Source of the DNA: Musa acuminata AAA Group
Taxonomy: Eukaryota > Streptophyta > Magnoliopsida > Zingiberales > Musaceae
Length of the DNA: 64,000 nt
Assembly (NCBI RefSeq): GCF_036884655.1
Contig: NC_088355.1
Location: 17,157,501-17,221,500, forward strand
Direction: 5' to 3'
Below the pieces are notes generated by a model. That model was not told the DNA's origin, did no database searches, and saw nothing but the letters and a program-made list of their open reading frames with translations. The position numbers and the translations under genes were made by a program. Positions 21,304-32,733 of this stretch are shown in pieces. The first letter of the stretch is position 1. Every line of letters starts with the position of its first letter.

Positions 21304-23498
21304 ATATATTTACAATCATAAGTTAAGAACAAAAGATGGTACCTTGATAGTGAATACTCAAGGCACATAACCGGAGATCCAACTCAATTCTCTAAGCTCA
21401 CTAGCCAAGATGAAGGGTTTGTTACCTTTGGAGACAACAACAAAGGTAAAATCATTGGCAAAGGAACCATAAGTAACAAATCAAATCTCTTGATTGAAGA
21501 TGTGTTATTAGTAGATGGTTTAAAGCATAATCTTCTAAGCATTAGTTAATTGTGTGATAGAGGATATATCATAAGATTTATATCTAATGCTTGCATTGTT
21601 GAAAGACCATACAAAAATACATCTATGATTGCCTTCAAATAAAATAACGTGTATACTATTGACATTGACGATCTTTGTAATGAAATATGTTTTTCCAGCT
21701 TTAAGCGATGATGCTTGGCTTTGGCATAAGAGGTTAGGTCATGCTAGCAAGACACTAATCTCCCAAGTTTAATCTAGAGAACTTGTAAGAGGAATCCCTA
21801 GCATCAAGTTTGTCAAAGACAAAGTGTGTGATGCATGTCAACTAGGAAAGTAAATAAAAGATAGTTTCAAGTCAAAGAATCAAATAAGCACCTCTAGACC
21901 ATTGTAATTGATCTATATGGATTTATTTGGACCAATTGATATAACACGCCTAGGAGATAGTAAATATGCCTTTGTAATTATTAATGATTATAGTAGATGC
22001 ACTTGGACATACTTTTTGACATACAAAAGTGATTGTTTTAAGCATTTTTCAAAATTTTATAAACTTATTCAAAATGAAAAAGGCTTTATGATTGCATCTA
22101 TACGTAGTGATCAAGGTGGTGAGTTTTTAAACTATGATTTCTAAAACTTTTATGAATCAAATGGGTACAATCATAATTTCTCTACTCCAAGAAACCCATA
22201 ATAAAATGGATTAGTTGAAAGAAAAAATAGGAGCTTATAAGAAATGACAAGAACCATGTTAAATGAACATAACCTACCTAAATATTTTTGGGCTGAAGTC
22301 ATTAACACGTTATGCTATATCATGAATAGGGTTCTAGCAAGACCATTACTTTCCAAAACTTCTTATGAATTATGGAATAACAAAAAACCCAATGTTTCAT
22401 ATTTTAAAGTTTTTGGTTGTAAATATTTTATTTTAAACGAAAAAGATGCCTTAGGAAAATTTGATGCAAAATCTGATGAAGATATTTTTCTTGGATATTC
22501 TTCTACTTCTAAAGCATTTTGTGTGTTTAATAAAAGAACTTTAGTCATAGAAGAATCTATTCATATTGTTTTCAATGAGGTTTTCGAATTTAAGAAAAAT
22601 GATTTTGATGATGATTTTAATTTTGACACTTTAAATTTGAATGAAACATCTCCTCCCACTAGCAACTTGGATGTATCTTCTTCCACATAATCTTTACGCA
22701 AGGATTAGAAGTATATATATGTTCATCCTAAAGAGCTAATCATTGAAGACACATCAAAAGGTGTTCAAACTCATTCTTCTCTTAAAATTTTTTGTACGAA
22801 TACAACATTTTTATCTCAAATTGAACCTAAATTCATTGATAATGCTCTGAAAGATGATTTATGGGTTATTGCAATGCATGAGGAATTCAATCAATTTGAG
22901 AGAAATGAGATATGGAAGCTTGTTCCTAGACCGAGTGACAATTTGGTAATTGGTACTAAATAAGTCTTTAGAAATAAGCAAGATGAACTTGGTATAGTAG
23001 TTAGAAACACGGTTATATTAGTAGCCAAAGGTTTCAACCAAGAAGAAGGTATCGATTATGAAGAAACCTTCACTCTTGTGGCTAGACATGAAGCCATAAG
23101 GATTCTCCTTGCCTATTCTAGTTGTAATAATTTTAAGTTGTTTCAAATGGATATTAAAAGTGCTTTTCTTAATGGCTTTATTTCTGAAGAAGTTTATGTT
23201 AAATAACCTCCCAGATTTGAGAATGATAATCTCTCTATTTATGTGTTTAAATTGACTAAAGCTCTCTATGGATTAAAACAAGCCCCAAGGGCTTAGTATG
23301 AGAGACTTAGCTCATTTCTTATCGAAAATAATTTCTCTAAAAGCAAGATCGATACTATATTATTTATCAAAAAATTTAAAATTAATTTTTTTATTATTCT
23401 AATTTATGTTGATGATATTATTTTTGGTTGCACGAATGAATCTTTATGTGAGTCATTTGCTAAAAGTATAAGTATTGAATTTGAAATAAGTTTATAGG
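21304..23498 (+). pseudogene. SV-C protease, integrase and first part of RT, decayed
   Basis: Protease site altered (LDSEYSRH instead of LDSGCSRH, near 21345). Integrase zinc-binding (LWHKRLGH...CDACQLGK) and core (DLFGPID...INDYSRCTW...RSDQGGEF) segments are present, with ORF islands at 21908-22144 and 22244-22690. RT follows ([19 protein letters not shown] near 23410) up to EFEISL, where the reading direction flips. The Trp codon that is TAG in SV-B and SV-D is still TGG here (near 22913). Confidence 0.85.
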
Positions 23499-24112
23499 AA
23501 TATTTTTAAGATGAATCTTATAATCCCCTAAAGTGTTTTTCATCAACACAACTTGTGCATAGCATGTACTAGCTACAATGTACTCAGCTTCGGTTGTAGA
23601 TAGTGCAACCAAGTTTTGTTTCTTGGAAGACCAAGAAACAAGTGTGTGTCCTAAAAATTGACATATTCCGGATGTGCTTTTTCTATCTAATCTATATCCA
23701 GCAAAATCCATATCAGGATAAGTAATTAGTTCAAAGTTCTCGGATTTTGGATACCATAATCCAAGATTTGTGGTTCCTTTAAGATATCTAAGTATTCTCT
23801 TAAGTGCTTTAAGATGAGATATCATAGGATTAGATTAAAACCTAGCACAAAGTCCTACACTAAACATGATATCCGGTCTAGTTGCGATGAGGTATACTAA
23901 ACTTCCTATCATACTCTTATAAGCTTTTTGATCAAAGCTTTCTCCACTTTCATCAATGTCTAACTTAGTAGAGGTGCTCATAGGAGTGTTCATAGCCTTT
24001 GAGCTATCCATATTAAACATTTTTAGCAAATCTAAAGTATATTTTGTTTGACTAAGATAAATACCATTACTTAGTTGTTTGATTTGTAAGCCTAAAAAGA
24101 AAGTTAATTTAT
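23499..24112 (-). pseudogene. SV-C inverted RT/RNase H block
   Basis: On the minus strand this block reads from [11 protein letters not shown] (right end) through YLIATRPDIMFSVGLCARF and LSTTEAEYIVAS to KNIPI (left end): exactly the pol segment missing between EFEISL before it and CDNTSAI after it on the plus strand. It is therefore an internal inversion of about 610 bp in place, not a separate insertion. One in-frame stop is seen near 23835. Confidence 0.9.
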
Positions 24113-24345
24113 GTGACAACACAAGTGCAATATATTTAACAAAAAATCTCATTCAACACTCTAGAACTAAACATATTGATATTAGGCATCACTTTATATG
24201 AGATTATGTTAATAATCATGAAGTAATCTTAGAGTTTATTGATACGAAACATTAATTAGCTAATATTTTTACAAAGCCTTTAAGTGAAGAACAATTTGAT
24301 TTTATTAGAAGAGAATTAGGAATGTTAATTTGTCCAAATGCATGA
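24113..24345 (+). pseudogene. SV-C RNase H C terminus
   Basis: Plus-strand pol resumes: [48 protein letters not shown]-stop. This is the normal pol C terminus directly after the inverted block. Confidence 0.85.
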
Positions 24346-25841
24346 ATTTGTTAAATTTCATTTTCGGACTTTCTTGATTCTTTAGATCACTCACTTAAAT
24401 CTTCTCCTCTTATGATGTGAATTTTACATAATAATGTAAATAAGGTTGTGTGCTTCATGATAATAAAATTTTTACTTTGATGTTGGAATTCTGTGCTTTG
24501 ATGCTGAAAAATTATTTACCTTGATGTTGTAAACTTAAAATGCTATTTACTTTGATGTTGGAATTATGTGCTTTGATGCTGAAAATTTCTATGATATTGT
24601 GATCTCTTTAAATGATGAGCATGTTCTTATACAATGATGCAATATCGTGTTTACTTTTATGTTAAAAATTTTTATGATGATTATGATATCTATTGAATAT
24701 TGAGAAGTTTTAATCATATATAATAAAATATCAAATTCTTAACTTTTGAATGCTACAAGCACTAATGATATTACCTTATGCAAGTAGTGATGAAAGGCTA
24801 TGATGAAACATTTTATAAATGCATGAAGTGTTTACTTCATGGAAGTCATTGATAAATGCATCTCTCACGGATTTCACTCTTATGAATTTTTAATGAGAAA
24901 TGGATTTGTTGTAATGCTCTTCTCACTATGAAGTTTTATTCGTGAATTTCTCCTTCATGTGATACTCCTCTCCCATGAATTCTTCCTTATTCTTCTCATA
25001 AAAATGAAGAAATTCCAATGGATAATTTAATCCTTGAAAGATGAATTTTCGTGTATAATAATTATTTGTAAGATTGGGGATTTGATTTCATATGGATATC
25101 TCAATCCTTTTCATGAATCCCTTCTCTTTATCAAAATGAAAGCATGTTTTAACAAAAACTTATTTATCATTTTTTATTTGATTCAAATCATTTCATAAAT
25201 TTAGTTCCTAATGGATTCCCTCTTTACCTTCTTTCCTCTTCTTCATGCAAAATGTGATGACAAAGGGGGAGAAGTTGATGGAATCTATCACTTTAATGTT
25301 GATAACATTTAATGATGAGAATTTTTTAGTGTGAAACTTGCTTGAATTTTTTTTACCACACATGATTTATTAAATTAATCTCCTTTTTATTGATGATAAA
25401 GGGGGAGAAATAACACTAAAATATGGTAAATTGATAATAAATGTATGCAATGTATTTCATCATATATACTTGAAATATTTGCTTGATAAATTTCTTTCAT
25501 TGTGATAAGATATCTAGAGCTTAACTTGCTATTTTACAATGGATATCTTGCCATAGAATGATGAATTGCTATCTTTCTCATCTTTCATATTTGAAATATC
25601 ATACTTGAAAATGGATGTCATGACTTGACATCATACTTGGTATCGTATCTTGAGAATGTTAGATCATGATAGGAATCATGATGTGCATGTTGATAAGTCT
25701 AATGAACTTATCTTATCAGTTTATTTCTTGAATTCAAAGTCTTTGAATTCAAGAATGTCTTTTTTTAAGTATGGCATATAGATAGGGGGAGTTAAGTTAA
25801 CTCTGTCATCAATTGATTATCATCATAAAAAAGGGGGAGAT
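24346..25841 (+). other. SV-C 3' non-coding region
   Basis: No gene. It holds a 75-bp direct repeat (copies beginning TACTTTGATGTTGGAATT at 24473 and 24548) and two extra purine tracts (near 25261-25275 and 25396-25408) before the terminal tract AAAAAAGGGGGAGA at 25827-25840. Confidence 0.8.
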
Positions 25842-27006
25842 TATTAAAACTCGGATTTTGATGATGAAGGCAATTGTAATTTGTTTTATCTAATCTATAT
25901 ATTGAGAAAAGTATGAAGGATTAATTACAATAGTAGTAAGTCATAAAACAAGTGTTGTCCCGAAGTCAAGATGGAGATCTCATTGGGAGTTCGAGAGTTC
26001 GACGGAAGTCCGGACGTTCATCGAAAGTTCTACCGGAACCAACTGAGAAGTCCAAGATTAATTATGATAGCAGTAAGTCATAAAACAAGTGTTGTCCCGA
26101 AGTCAAGATGGAGATCTCATTGGGAGTTCGAGAGTTCGTCAAAAGTCCAGACGTTCATCGGAAGTTCTACCGGAACCAACCGAGAAGTCCAGGAGCTTAC
26201 CAAAGAAGCTTATCGGAACTTACCAAGAAGATCATTGTAAAGTCTAGGAGCTTGTCGGGAGTCCACCGGAACATTACCGAGAGTTCGTTGGATGATCACC
26301 GGAAGCTCGCCGGAAGAGCAATTAACGTACCGAAAAAAGATGTTCTATAATTATGTCTTAATTATCATCGTTAGAGCATAAATTAAATTAGGATTGGGAG
26401 GTAATCCTACTAACTTAATTAGTATCCAACTAGGCCCTTAATAGGGCTGAATTGGATCGAATTGAGCAGCCCCTGAAAATATGGTCGGTGGTGGCACCGC
26501 TTGGAAAGTAGTGCCTTAGGATTTCTGGGCGGTGATACCACCCAGACTGGGCAGTGGTACACCCTAGACTGGGCGGTGGTACCATTGGTAGTTAATACTG
26601 CTAGCGATGGTACTGCTAGAGTTTGGTCTCCGAGCTCTGTTAGATGGTGGTACCGCCCAGTGTCAAGTGTTAGGCGGTGGTACCGCCTAGTAATGGTGGT
26701 GGTACCGCCAGTACCCCAGAAATCTGGGATAAGATACTTTTTGGCTTCATTTTTGAAAGTCATTAGGGCCTATAAAATCCTCACCCTTTTCTACATGAAA
26801 GGGCACGAAAGCTAGTGGCATAATCTTGAGTTCTTGAGTCTTAAAATGTTGTAAAAGTGAAGACTTCTCCTCCTTCATCTCTTAGCCTTGTAACCATCCA
26901 AGAAAGAGGAGTGAGACTTTTAAGGGTTGTCTCCTAAACCCAACAAAAGGAGAAAGAGCTATAAAAGGTGGTTAGCCTTCGTCTATTGAAGGAAGGCCTT
27001 TAGTGT
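25842..27006 (+). repeat. SV-C 3' LTR, first part
   Basis: Starts TATTAAAACTCGG (mutated TGTTGAATCTCGG). It contains a tandem duplication of about 136 bp (25917-26052 and 26053-26188), a palindromic array at about 26484-26712 and TATAAAAT at 26771-26778. Interrupted by SV-D; the last five bases (TAGTG) are its target-site duplication. Confidence 0.9.
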
Positions 27007-27777
27007 GTTTAATCTCGGATTTTGATGATGACGTCGATTGTCATTTGTTATCTAATCCATATGTTGAGATAAGTGTGCAGGATTAACTACGATGAAAGTA
27101 AGACATGCAGCTGAAGTTGTGCCGAAGTCAAGACTATGATCATGTTGGGGGTTCGAGAATTCGACGGAAGTTCGGACGATCGTCGGAGGTTCTACGGGAA
27201 CAAATCCGAGAAGTCCAGGAGCTTGCCAAAGAAGCTTGTCGGAACTTGCCAAGTGGATCATCGCAAGTCCAGGAGTTTGCCGGAAGTCCGTAGGAGCATC
27301 ACCGAGGGTTCATCGAATGATCGACAGAAGCTCGCCGGAAGAACCGATTGACGCACCGAAGCAAGTTGCAGTAAATGTCTTAAGAAATTCGTAGTTAGCA
27401 CGATAATTAAATTAAAAATGGGAGGTGATCCCATTAACTTAATCTTGGGGCAATTGGGCCCTTGACAGACACAAATTGGGTCGAATCAATCAGCCCATTC
27501 AGACCCAGATTACTTGGCCAAAGGTGGCATCGCCTGGGTCAGCAGTGGCATCGCCAAGGGCTCAGTGTCCAAGCTCTGGCTGGGCGGTGCAACCGCCTCT
27601 GACAGAGGTGGAACCGCCCCAGTCAGGCGGTGGCACCGCCTGAGCTCGGTCTTCGAGCTTAGGCAGGAGGTGCAATCGCCCCTGATAAGAGGTGGCACCA
27701 CCTAGAGGCTTAGTCTTTGAGCTCTGCCAGACGGTACAACCGCCCCAGTCAGGCGGTGCAATCGCCAGACCCCGGAA
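27007..27777 (+). repeat. SV-D 5' LTR, first part
   Basis: TGTTTAATCTCGG start, close match to 37360-38060. Palindromic units at about 27525-27770. The final CGGAA (27773-27777) is duplicated after SV-E. Confidence 0.9.
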
Positions 27778-29508
27778 TGTTGAATCTTGTATTTTGATGA
27801 TGAAACCATTTGATAATTGTATTTATGTTTTAATCTGCATTTTGAGTGATGTAGGATGCTTCGATCAGGATATGACAATTAAAGCAGAAAAAATCATGTT
27901 GTGCCGGAGGAACATGTCAGAAGATTGGACGTCGGTCCGGTAGATAGGTCGACGTATCGACAGATGGCTTCGGGTCATGGACTCGGGCATCGGGCCAAGA
28001 AGAGCAGGTATTGCGCCAAGGATATCGGAGTTGCAGAGTCAACTGGCCGATTGGGCAATAGGCCGTAAGAGAGGATGATGCGCCGAAGAATTGGACAAAG
28101 CGTCGAGGGACCAATGACATGCTGGACAACTTAGTTAATTGCTTAGGAATAATTGTCTTGATTGAAGTTTTGTTTTACATGTGCAGGATTAACTAAGATG
28201 GATGTAAGACATGCAACAGGAGTTGTGTCGGAGTCAAAGACTATGATCACGTTGGGAGTTCGAGAGCTCGACGGAAGTGGACGGTCGTCGAAGGTTCTAC
28301 GGGAACAAATCCGAGAAGTCCAAGAGCTTGCCAAAAGAAGCTCGTCGGAACTCGCCAAGTGGATCGTCGCAAGTCCAGGAGTTTGCCGGAAGTCCATCGG
28401 AGCATCGCTGGAGGTTTGTCGGATGTTCGTCGGAAGTTCGCTGGAAGAAGCGATTTACGCACCAAAGCAAGCTGTAGTAAATGTCTTAAGAATTGTCGTA
28501 GTTAGCATATAGATTAAGTTAGGAATAGGAGGTGATCCCATTAACTTAATCTGGGAGCAATTGGGCCCTTGACAGACCCAAATTGGGCCGAATGGATCAA
28601 CCCATTCGGACCAGAATTCCTACTAGGCGTTGGCACCACCAGGGTCGGTGGTGGCACCGCCCAGGAGAGGGTCTCCCAGGAGAGCTGGGCAGTGCAACCA
28701 CCCCAGGCAGGGGGTGGCACCGCTTGGGCTCAGTCTCCGAGTGAGACTAGGCGGTGCAACCGCCCCTGTCAAGCGGTGACACCGCCCAGAGGCTCAGTCT
28801 CCGAGCTCTGCCAAGCGGTGCAACTGCCCCTGACAAGCAGTGGCACCACCTAGAGGCTCAGTCTCCGAGCTCTGCTAGGCGGTGCAACCGCCCCAGTCAG
28901 GCGGTGCAACCGCCAGACCTCGGAATTCTGGGAGATGACATTTTTTAGCTCGGAATTCAAATTGGTTTGGAGCCTATAAATACCCCTCTCATCCCTAGGT
29001 AAGATACACAAGCACAAAGAGATTAAAAGAGAGAAAACACTACTGCAATCTCTAGAATTTCCCTCCTCTAGCTTAAGTGTTAGAATTCTATTTAAGAGAG
29101 GAGAGTGAGTGCTTGTAAGGGTTGTCTCCTAAACCCAATAAAAGGAGAAGAGGGGTGTAAGAAGGAGATTGATCTTCACCTAATAAAGGAAGATCGTTAG
29201 TGGACATCGGTGACCTCATTGGTGGAGGAAGCCAAAAGTGGATGTAGGTCAAGATTGACCGAACCACTCTAAATCTCGGTTTGCATTTACTTTGAGCATT
29301 TTATCTTTACTGCAAACCTCCTCAATAGCTTACTACCTTCTGCTCTTTTATGAACTCACTTTCAAGTTAAGTTTCTAAAAACGGTTTTACGTTAGAAATC
29401 GGATTTCAACGTATGAACGCAGTTTTAATCGTCGAAAGTTTTCCGTTGCACTAATTCACCCCCCCCCCCCCCCCCCCTCCCCCCCTCTTAGTGCTCTTGA
29501 TCCTAACA
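27778..29508 (+). repeat. SV-E 5' LTR (1731 bp, composite)
   Basis: The first ~400 bp (to about 28180) resemble the SV-F LTR (GACAATTAAAGCA, CATGTCAGAAGATTGGACG). From GTGCAGGATTAACT (about 28181) on it matches the SV-D/SV-A LTR type. Palindromic array about 28620-28915, TATAAATA 28975-28982, U5 hairpin about 29238-29267, then a C run of more than 20 bases near 29458-29485 before CCTAACA. The 3' LTR (1650 bp) has fewer palindromic units. Confidence 0.9.
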
Positions 29509-29510
29509 AT

Positions 29511-29522
29511 TGGTATCAGAGC
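29511..29522 (+). other. SV-E primer-binding site (initiator tRNA-Met)
   Basis: TGGTATCAGAGC, two bases after the 5' LTR; perfect 12-base match to the expected complement. Confidence 0.95.
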
Positions 29523-29558
29523 CCGGTATTTCTCATTTCGGATTTACACCCGAGAGAA

Positions 29559-30446
29559 ATGGCTATTCATGGCTTTAAAGAGGGTTTTTCGGTTGTTCGT
29601 CCACCATTGTTTAACGGATTGGACTACACTTATTGGAAAACTCGAATGAGAGTTTTCTTGATTTCTATGAATTGGGATTTATGGAATATTGTTGAAAACC
29701 ATTTTCAGCTTCCCTCTAAACCGATGAACGAATGGTCAGATTTGGAGAAGAAGTATTTTTCTTTAAACGCAAATGCTATGAATGCCTTGTTTTGTGCACT
29801 TGACAAAAATGAATTTAATCGCGTTTCGATGTGTGAAACGGCTTTTGATATTTGGCGAACACTTGAAATCACGGACGAGGGAACTAGTAGAGTCAAAGAC
29901 TTGAAAGTTAACATTTTATTGTATGATTTTGAGCTTTTTCGAATGTAACTAAGCGAGACTATAGGCGACATGTATACCCGTTTCACGAATGTCGTCAATA
30001 ATCTATGAGTTCTTGGTAAATCTTTTTTGAATTTTGATCTCATAAGCAAGATCTTAAGATCCCTTCCAAAAAGGTGGGATCCTAAAATAACCATAATACA
30101 AGATATAAAAGATTTAAATATTTTTTCACTTGAAGAACTAATTGGTTCATTGATGACATATGAAATGGTGCACAATGCACATGATGAACATGATGAACAA
30201 AATCACCTTCCAAAGAATAGGAAGGATTTGGAACTCCGGACAAATGAATACCACTTGAGTAATGACTCAAGTGATGAGGACAATGATGAACTTGAACTTC
30301 GAACACTAAATCTTAATAAGTTTATTAAACAAAAATCTAAAATAAACAATGAACTTGAACGGAGGAAGAGGCCAAAGAAGAGGAAGGCAACCAAGGATGA
30401 AGCTTTTAAAAAACTTCCAAAGGTGAAACTACGAATTGGGCTTTGA
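29559..30446 (+). pseudogene. gag: SV-E gag, shortened and broken
   Basis: Starts MAIHGFKEGFSVVRPPLFNGLDYTYWKTRM and follows the SV-A gag to FELFRM, where a TAA lies at 29946-29948 (the codon after it continues the alignment, LSETIGDMYTRF). A further stop lies near 30006 (NL-stop-VLGK). The alignment continues to an acidic Ser-rich stretch near 30260, then a Lys/Arg-rich tail. The zinc knuckle and everything after it is missing: the frame jumps to KKRKATKDEA and ends at 30446. The protein would lack the nucleic-acid-binding knuckles even without the stops. Confidence 0.88.
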
Positions 30447-32719
30447 CGAGCTTTGACTACAAGATAAGTAATTCAACTCTCTTGAATTATTTTGAAATTA
30501 CTTGAAGTCTTTCATGAGTGCTTAATTTAGAATAGGAAATAAAAAATTATTTTTCAAAAATTATATCATGTTTTTTTCTTTTTAGCATCTTTAAAAAATT
30601 AAAAATTTGATCATGAAAAGTATATTGCTAAGGTTTCATGCATGTTATATTTTGAAATGTTGAATGATGTATGCAACATTAGGGATGATAATTATACAAT
30701 ATGTGATAGTGCTTAGGATTAATCCATGCATGTGTATCTTGATGATTTTACACTATTACATGGCTTAATAACATGTTAGAAATTATGTGTTTTGGATATA
30801 AAAATATCCATGATCATGAGCATTTTTAACTTCATGATTGAATTTGAAAATCTATAGTAAAACCATGTCCGAATGCATGAAAGTGTTAAATTTTATTTTC
30901 GGATTTTGTTGATCCTAACAATTCATTTTTGAGAATCTATTGATCTTGATGGTTTTATGGTATTCATGAATTGATACTCACAATATGAAAGTATTAGTAT
31001 TCATGACTTGAATTTGATTGAAACATTGCATGCTTAAATTAATCATTCTCCTATGTTTCAAAAATTCTTTAAATGCCTTATGTGATGACTGAAAATTAAT
31101 TTGTTTTATGATGAATCATGAATCATGACTTGATCTATGATATTGATATATTTTAATCATGATCCTTGGTTGTATAATTCTTTTGCTCTATTAAAAGGAT
31201 TTATCGAATGAATCATGTCCTTCTTGAATTTTCTTGATATCATGACATGATTTTGTAATATGGCCTGTATAATGATTAAAATTTTTTGGCCATTGATTTC
31301 TCCCTTCTTTTCGGTAATGACATAGGGGGAGAAAGATTGCTAGCTCAAGGCAAATGCTGGCTAGCTTGTACTCTTCCCTTCTTTTTGACAAAAGCAAAGT
31401 GGAGAAAGCTTTCGCTAGTTAGAACATGCAAAGAAAAGCAAAGTACAATCTTGCACAAGAAGCAAGTGTTGAATTGCCATGATTGAACTTAAGAATCTTG
31501 CTATGCTTTTGTGCTTATATGTTGTGATGAAAATCTAGCTTCATGTTACAAAAACTTGCATATCTTTTAAAATAGCTAGAGCTACTTCTCCTTTTGTTGA
31601 TAACAAAGGGGGAGAAATATATGAATTGATATTATGAGTGTCATATTTGAATGAGAAATATATGAATTAATGCTATGATTTCCATATGCCATGTTTGCAT
31701 CATGTTAAGATATCAAGAACTTGCATCATAATTTTACTTGATGATATCTTGCCATGTGATGAAATGCTACGATTTGTTGCTAAAATGATGCTTTTTATCT
31801 GATGATATGAATCATGATTAAAATTACCTTAATTTGAATTCAAGGTTTATCTCAATTATGAAATTTTGAAATAAGAATGATTACTCGCCTTTGTCATGAT
31901 TTAGAAATTGACATAAAGGGTCTTCCCTTCTTTAGAAAGGGTCTTCCCTTCTTTTTGACAATGACTAAGGGGGAGATAACTAGCGTGCACAATTCAAGGA
32001 GAAAGCAAAAATTACACTTCTCAAAAGAGAAGAAATTGCTATCTTGAACATCATCAAGAATTGCTAGCTTGAAACATCAAGAAAATGCAAAAATGTTCTA
32101 TCTTGCCTCTCTCAAGATGCTATACATGCTAAACTTGCATTTTGCAACGAAAACAAAATTGCAAGCTCAAACATTGCAAAGGAAGCAAAAATTTGCTAGC
32201 TTGCAAACTTGCATATTTCAAGAAGCAAGAGTTACTCTCTTGAACATCTCTAAATTGCTAGCTTGCATGTTCTAAAATGTTATAATATTGCTAGCTTGCA
32301 TGATGTAGAACTTACTATCTTAAACATTACCAAACGTGCTATCTTGTATGCTGTAAAACTTGCATAGCTTGAATGTTCTAAGCATGATGTAATACTTGCT
32401 AAATTTTCTAGTTTCAAAACTGCATGATGATAAAACTTGATATTATATTTTTCATGCAATGAGTTGAACTTATATTACAAACACAAAGAATAGTTGTACT
32501 TCTCCTTTTTGTTGATGACAAAGGGGGAGAAGTATGTTGATGACATGACATGTTATGCATAAGTTTATGATGACATGTTGCAAGTATTCATGATGAATAT
32601 TGCAATGACTTGAATTCAGTTTGAATTTAAGGTTCTATCAATATGGCATATTGATAGGGGGAGTTTGTTTAAACTCCGGGAGTTAAGTTTAACTCCGTCA
32701 TCAATTGGTTATCATCATC
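30447..32719 (+). other. SV-E 3' non-coding region with TGCTAGCTTG-type repeats
   Basis: No gene. It contains extra purine tracts in the TTTTTGTTGATGACAAAGGGGGAGA context (near 31317, 31607, 31963 and 32518) and about a dozen loose copies of TTGCTAGCTTGCA or GCTATCTTG (about 31335-32420), with TCAAGAGAAGCAAAA-like linkers. Similar blocks occur in SV-F and, inverted, in SV-H. Confidence 0.8.
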
Positions 32720-32733
32720 AAAAAGGGGGAGAT
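32720..32733 (+). other. SV-E polypurine tract
   Basis: AAAAAGGGGGAGAT directly before the 3' LTR. Confidence 0.93.

Noticed and set aside
28620..28915. Regularly spaced palindromic repeats resembling a CRISPR array
   Set aside because: Units are separated by short, related linkers rather than unique spacers, lie in an LTR before a TATA box, and the host is a plant.
30203..30394. Antisense frames over the SV-E gag
   Set aside because: Shadows of the gag frame, which aligns with the intact gag of SV-A.
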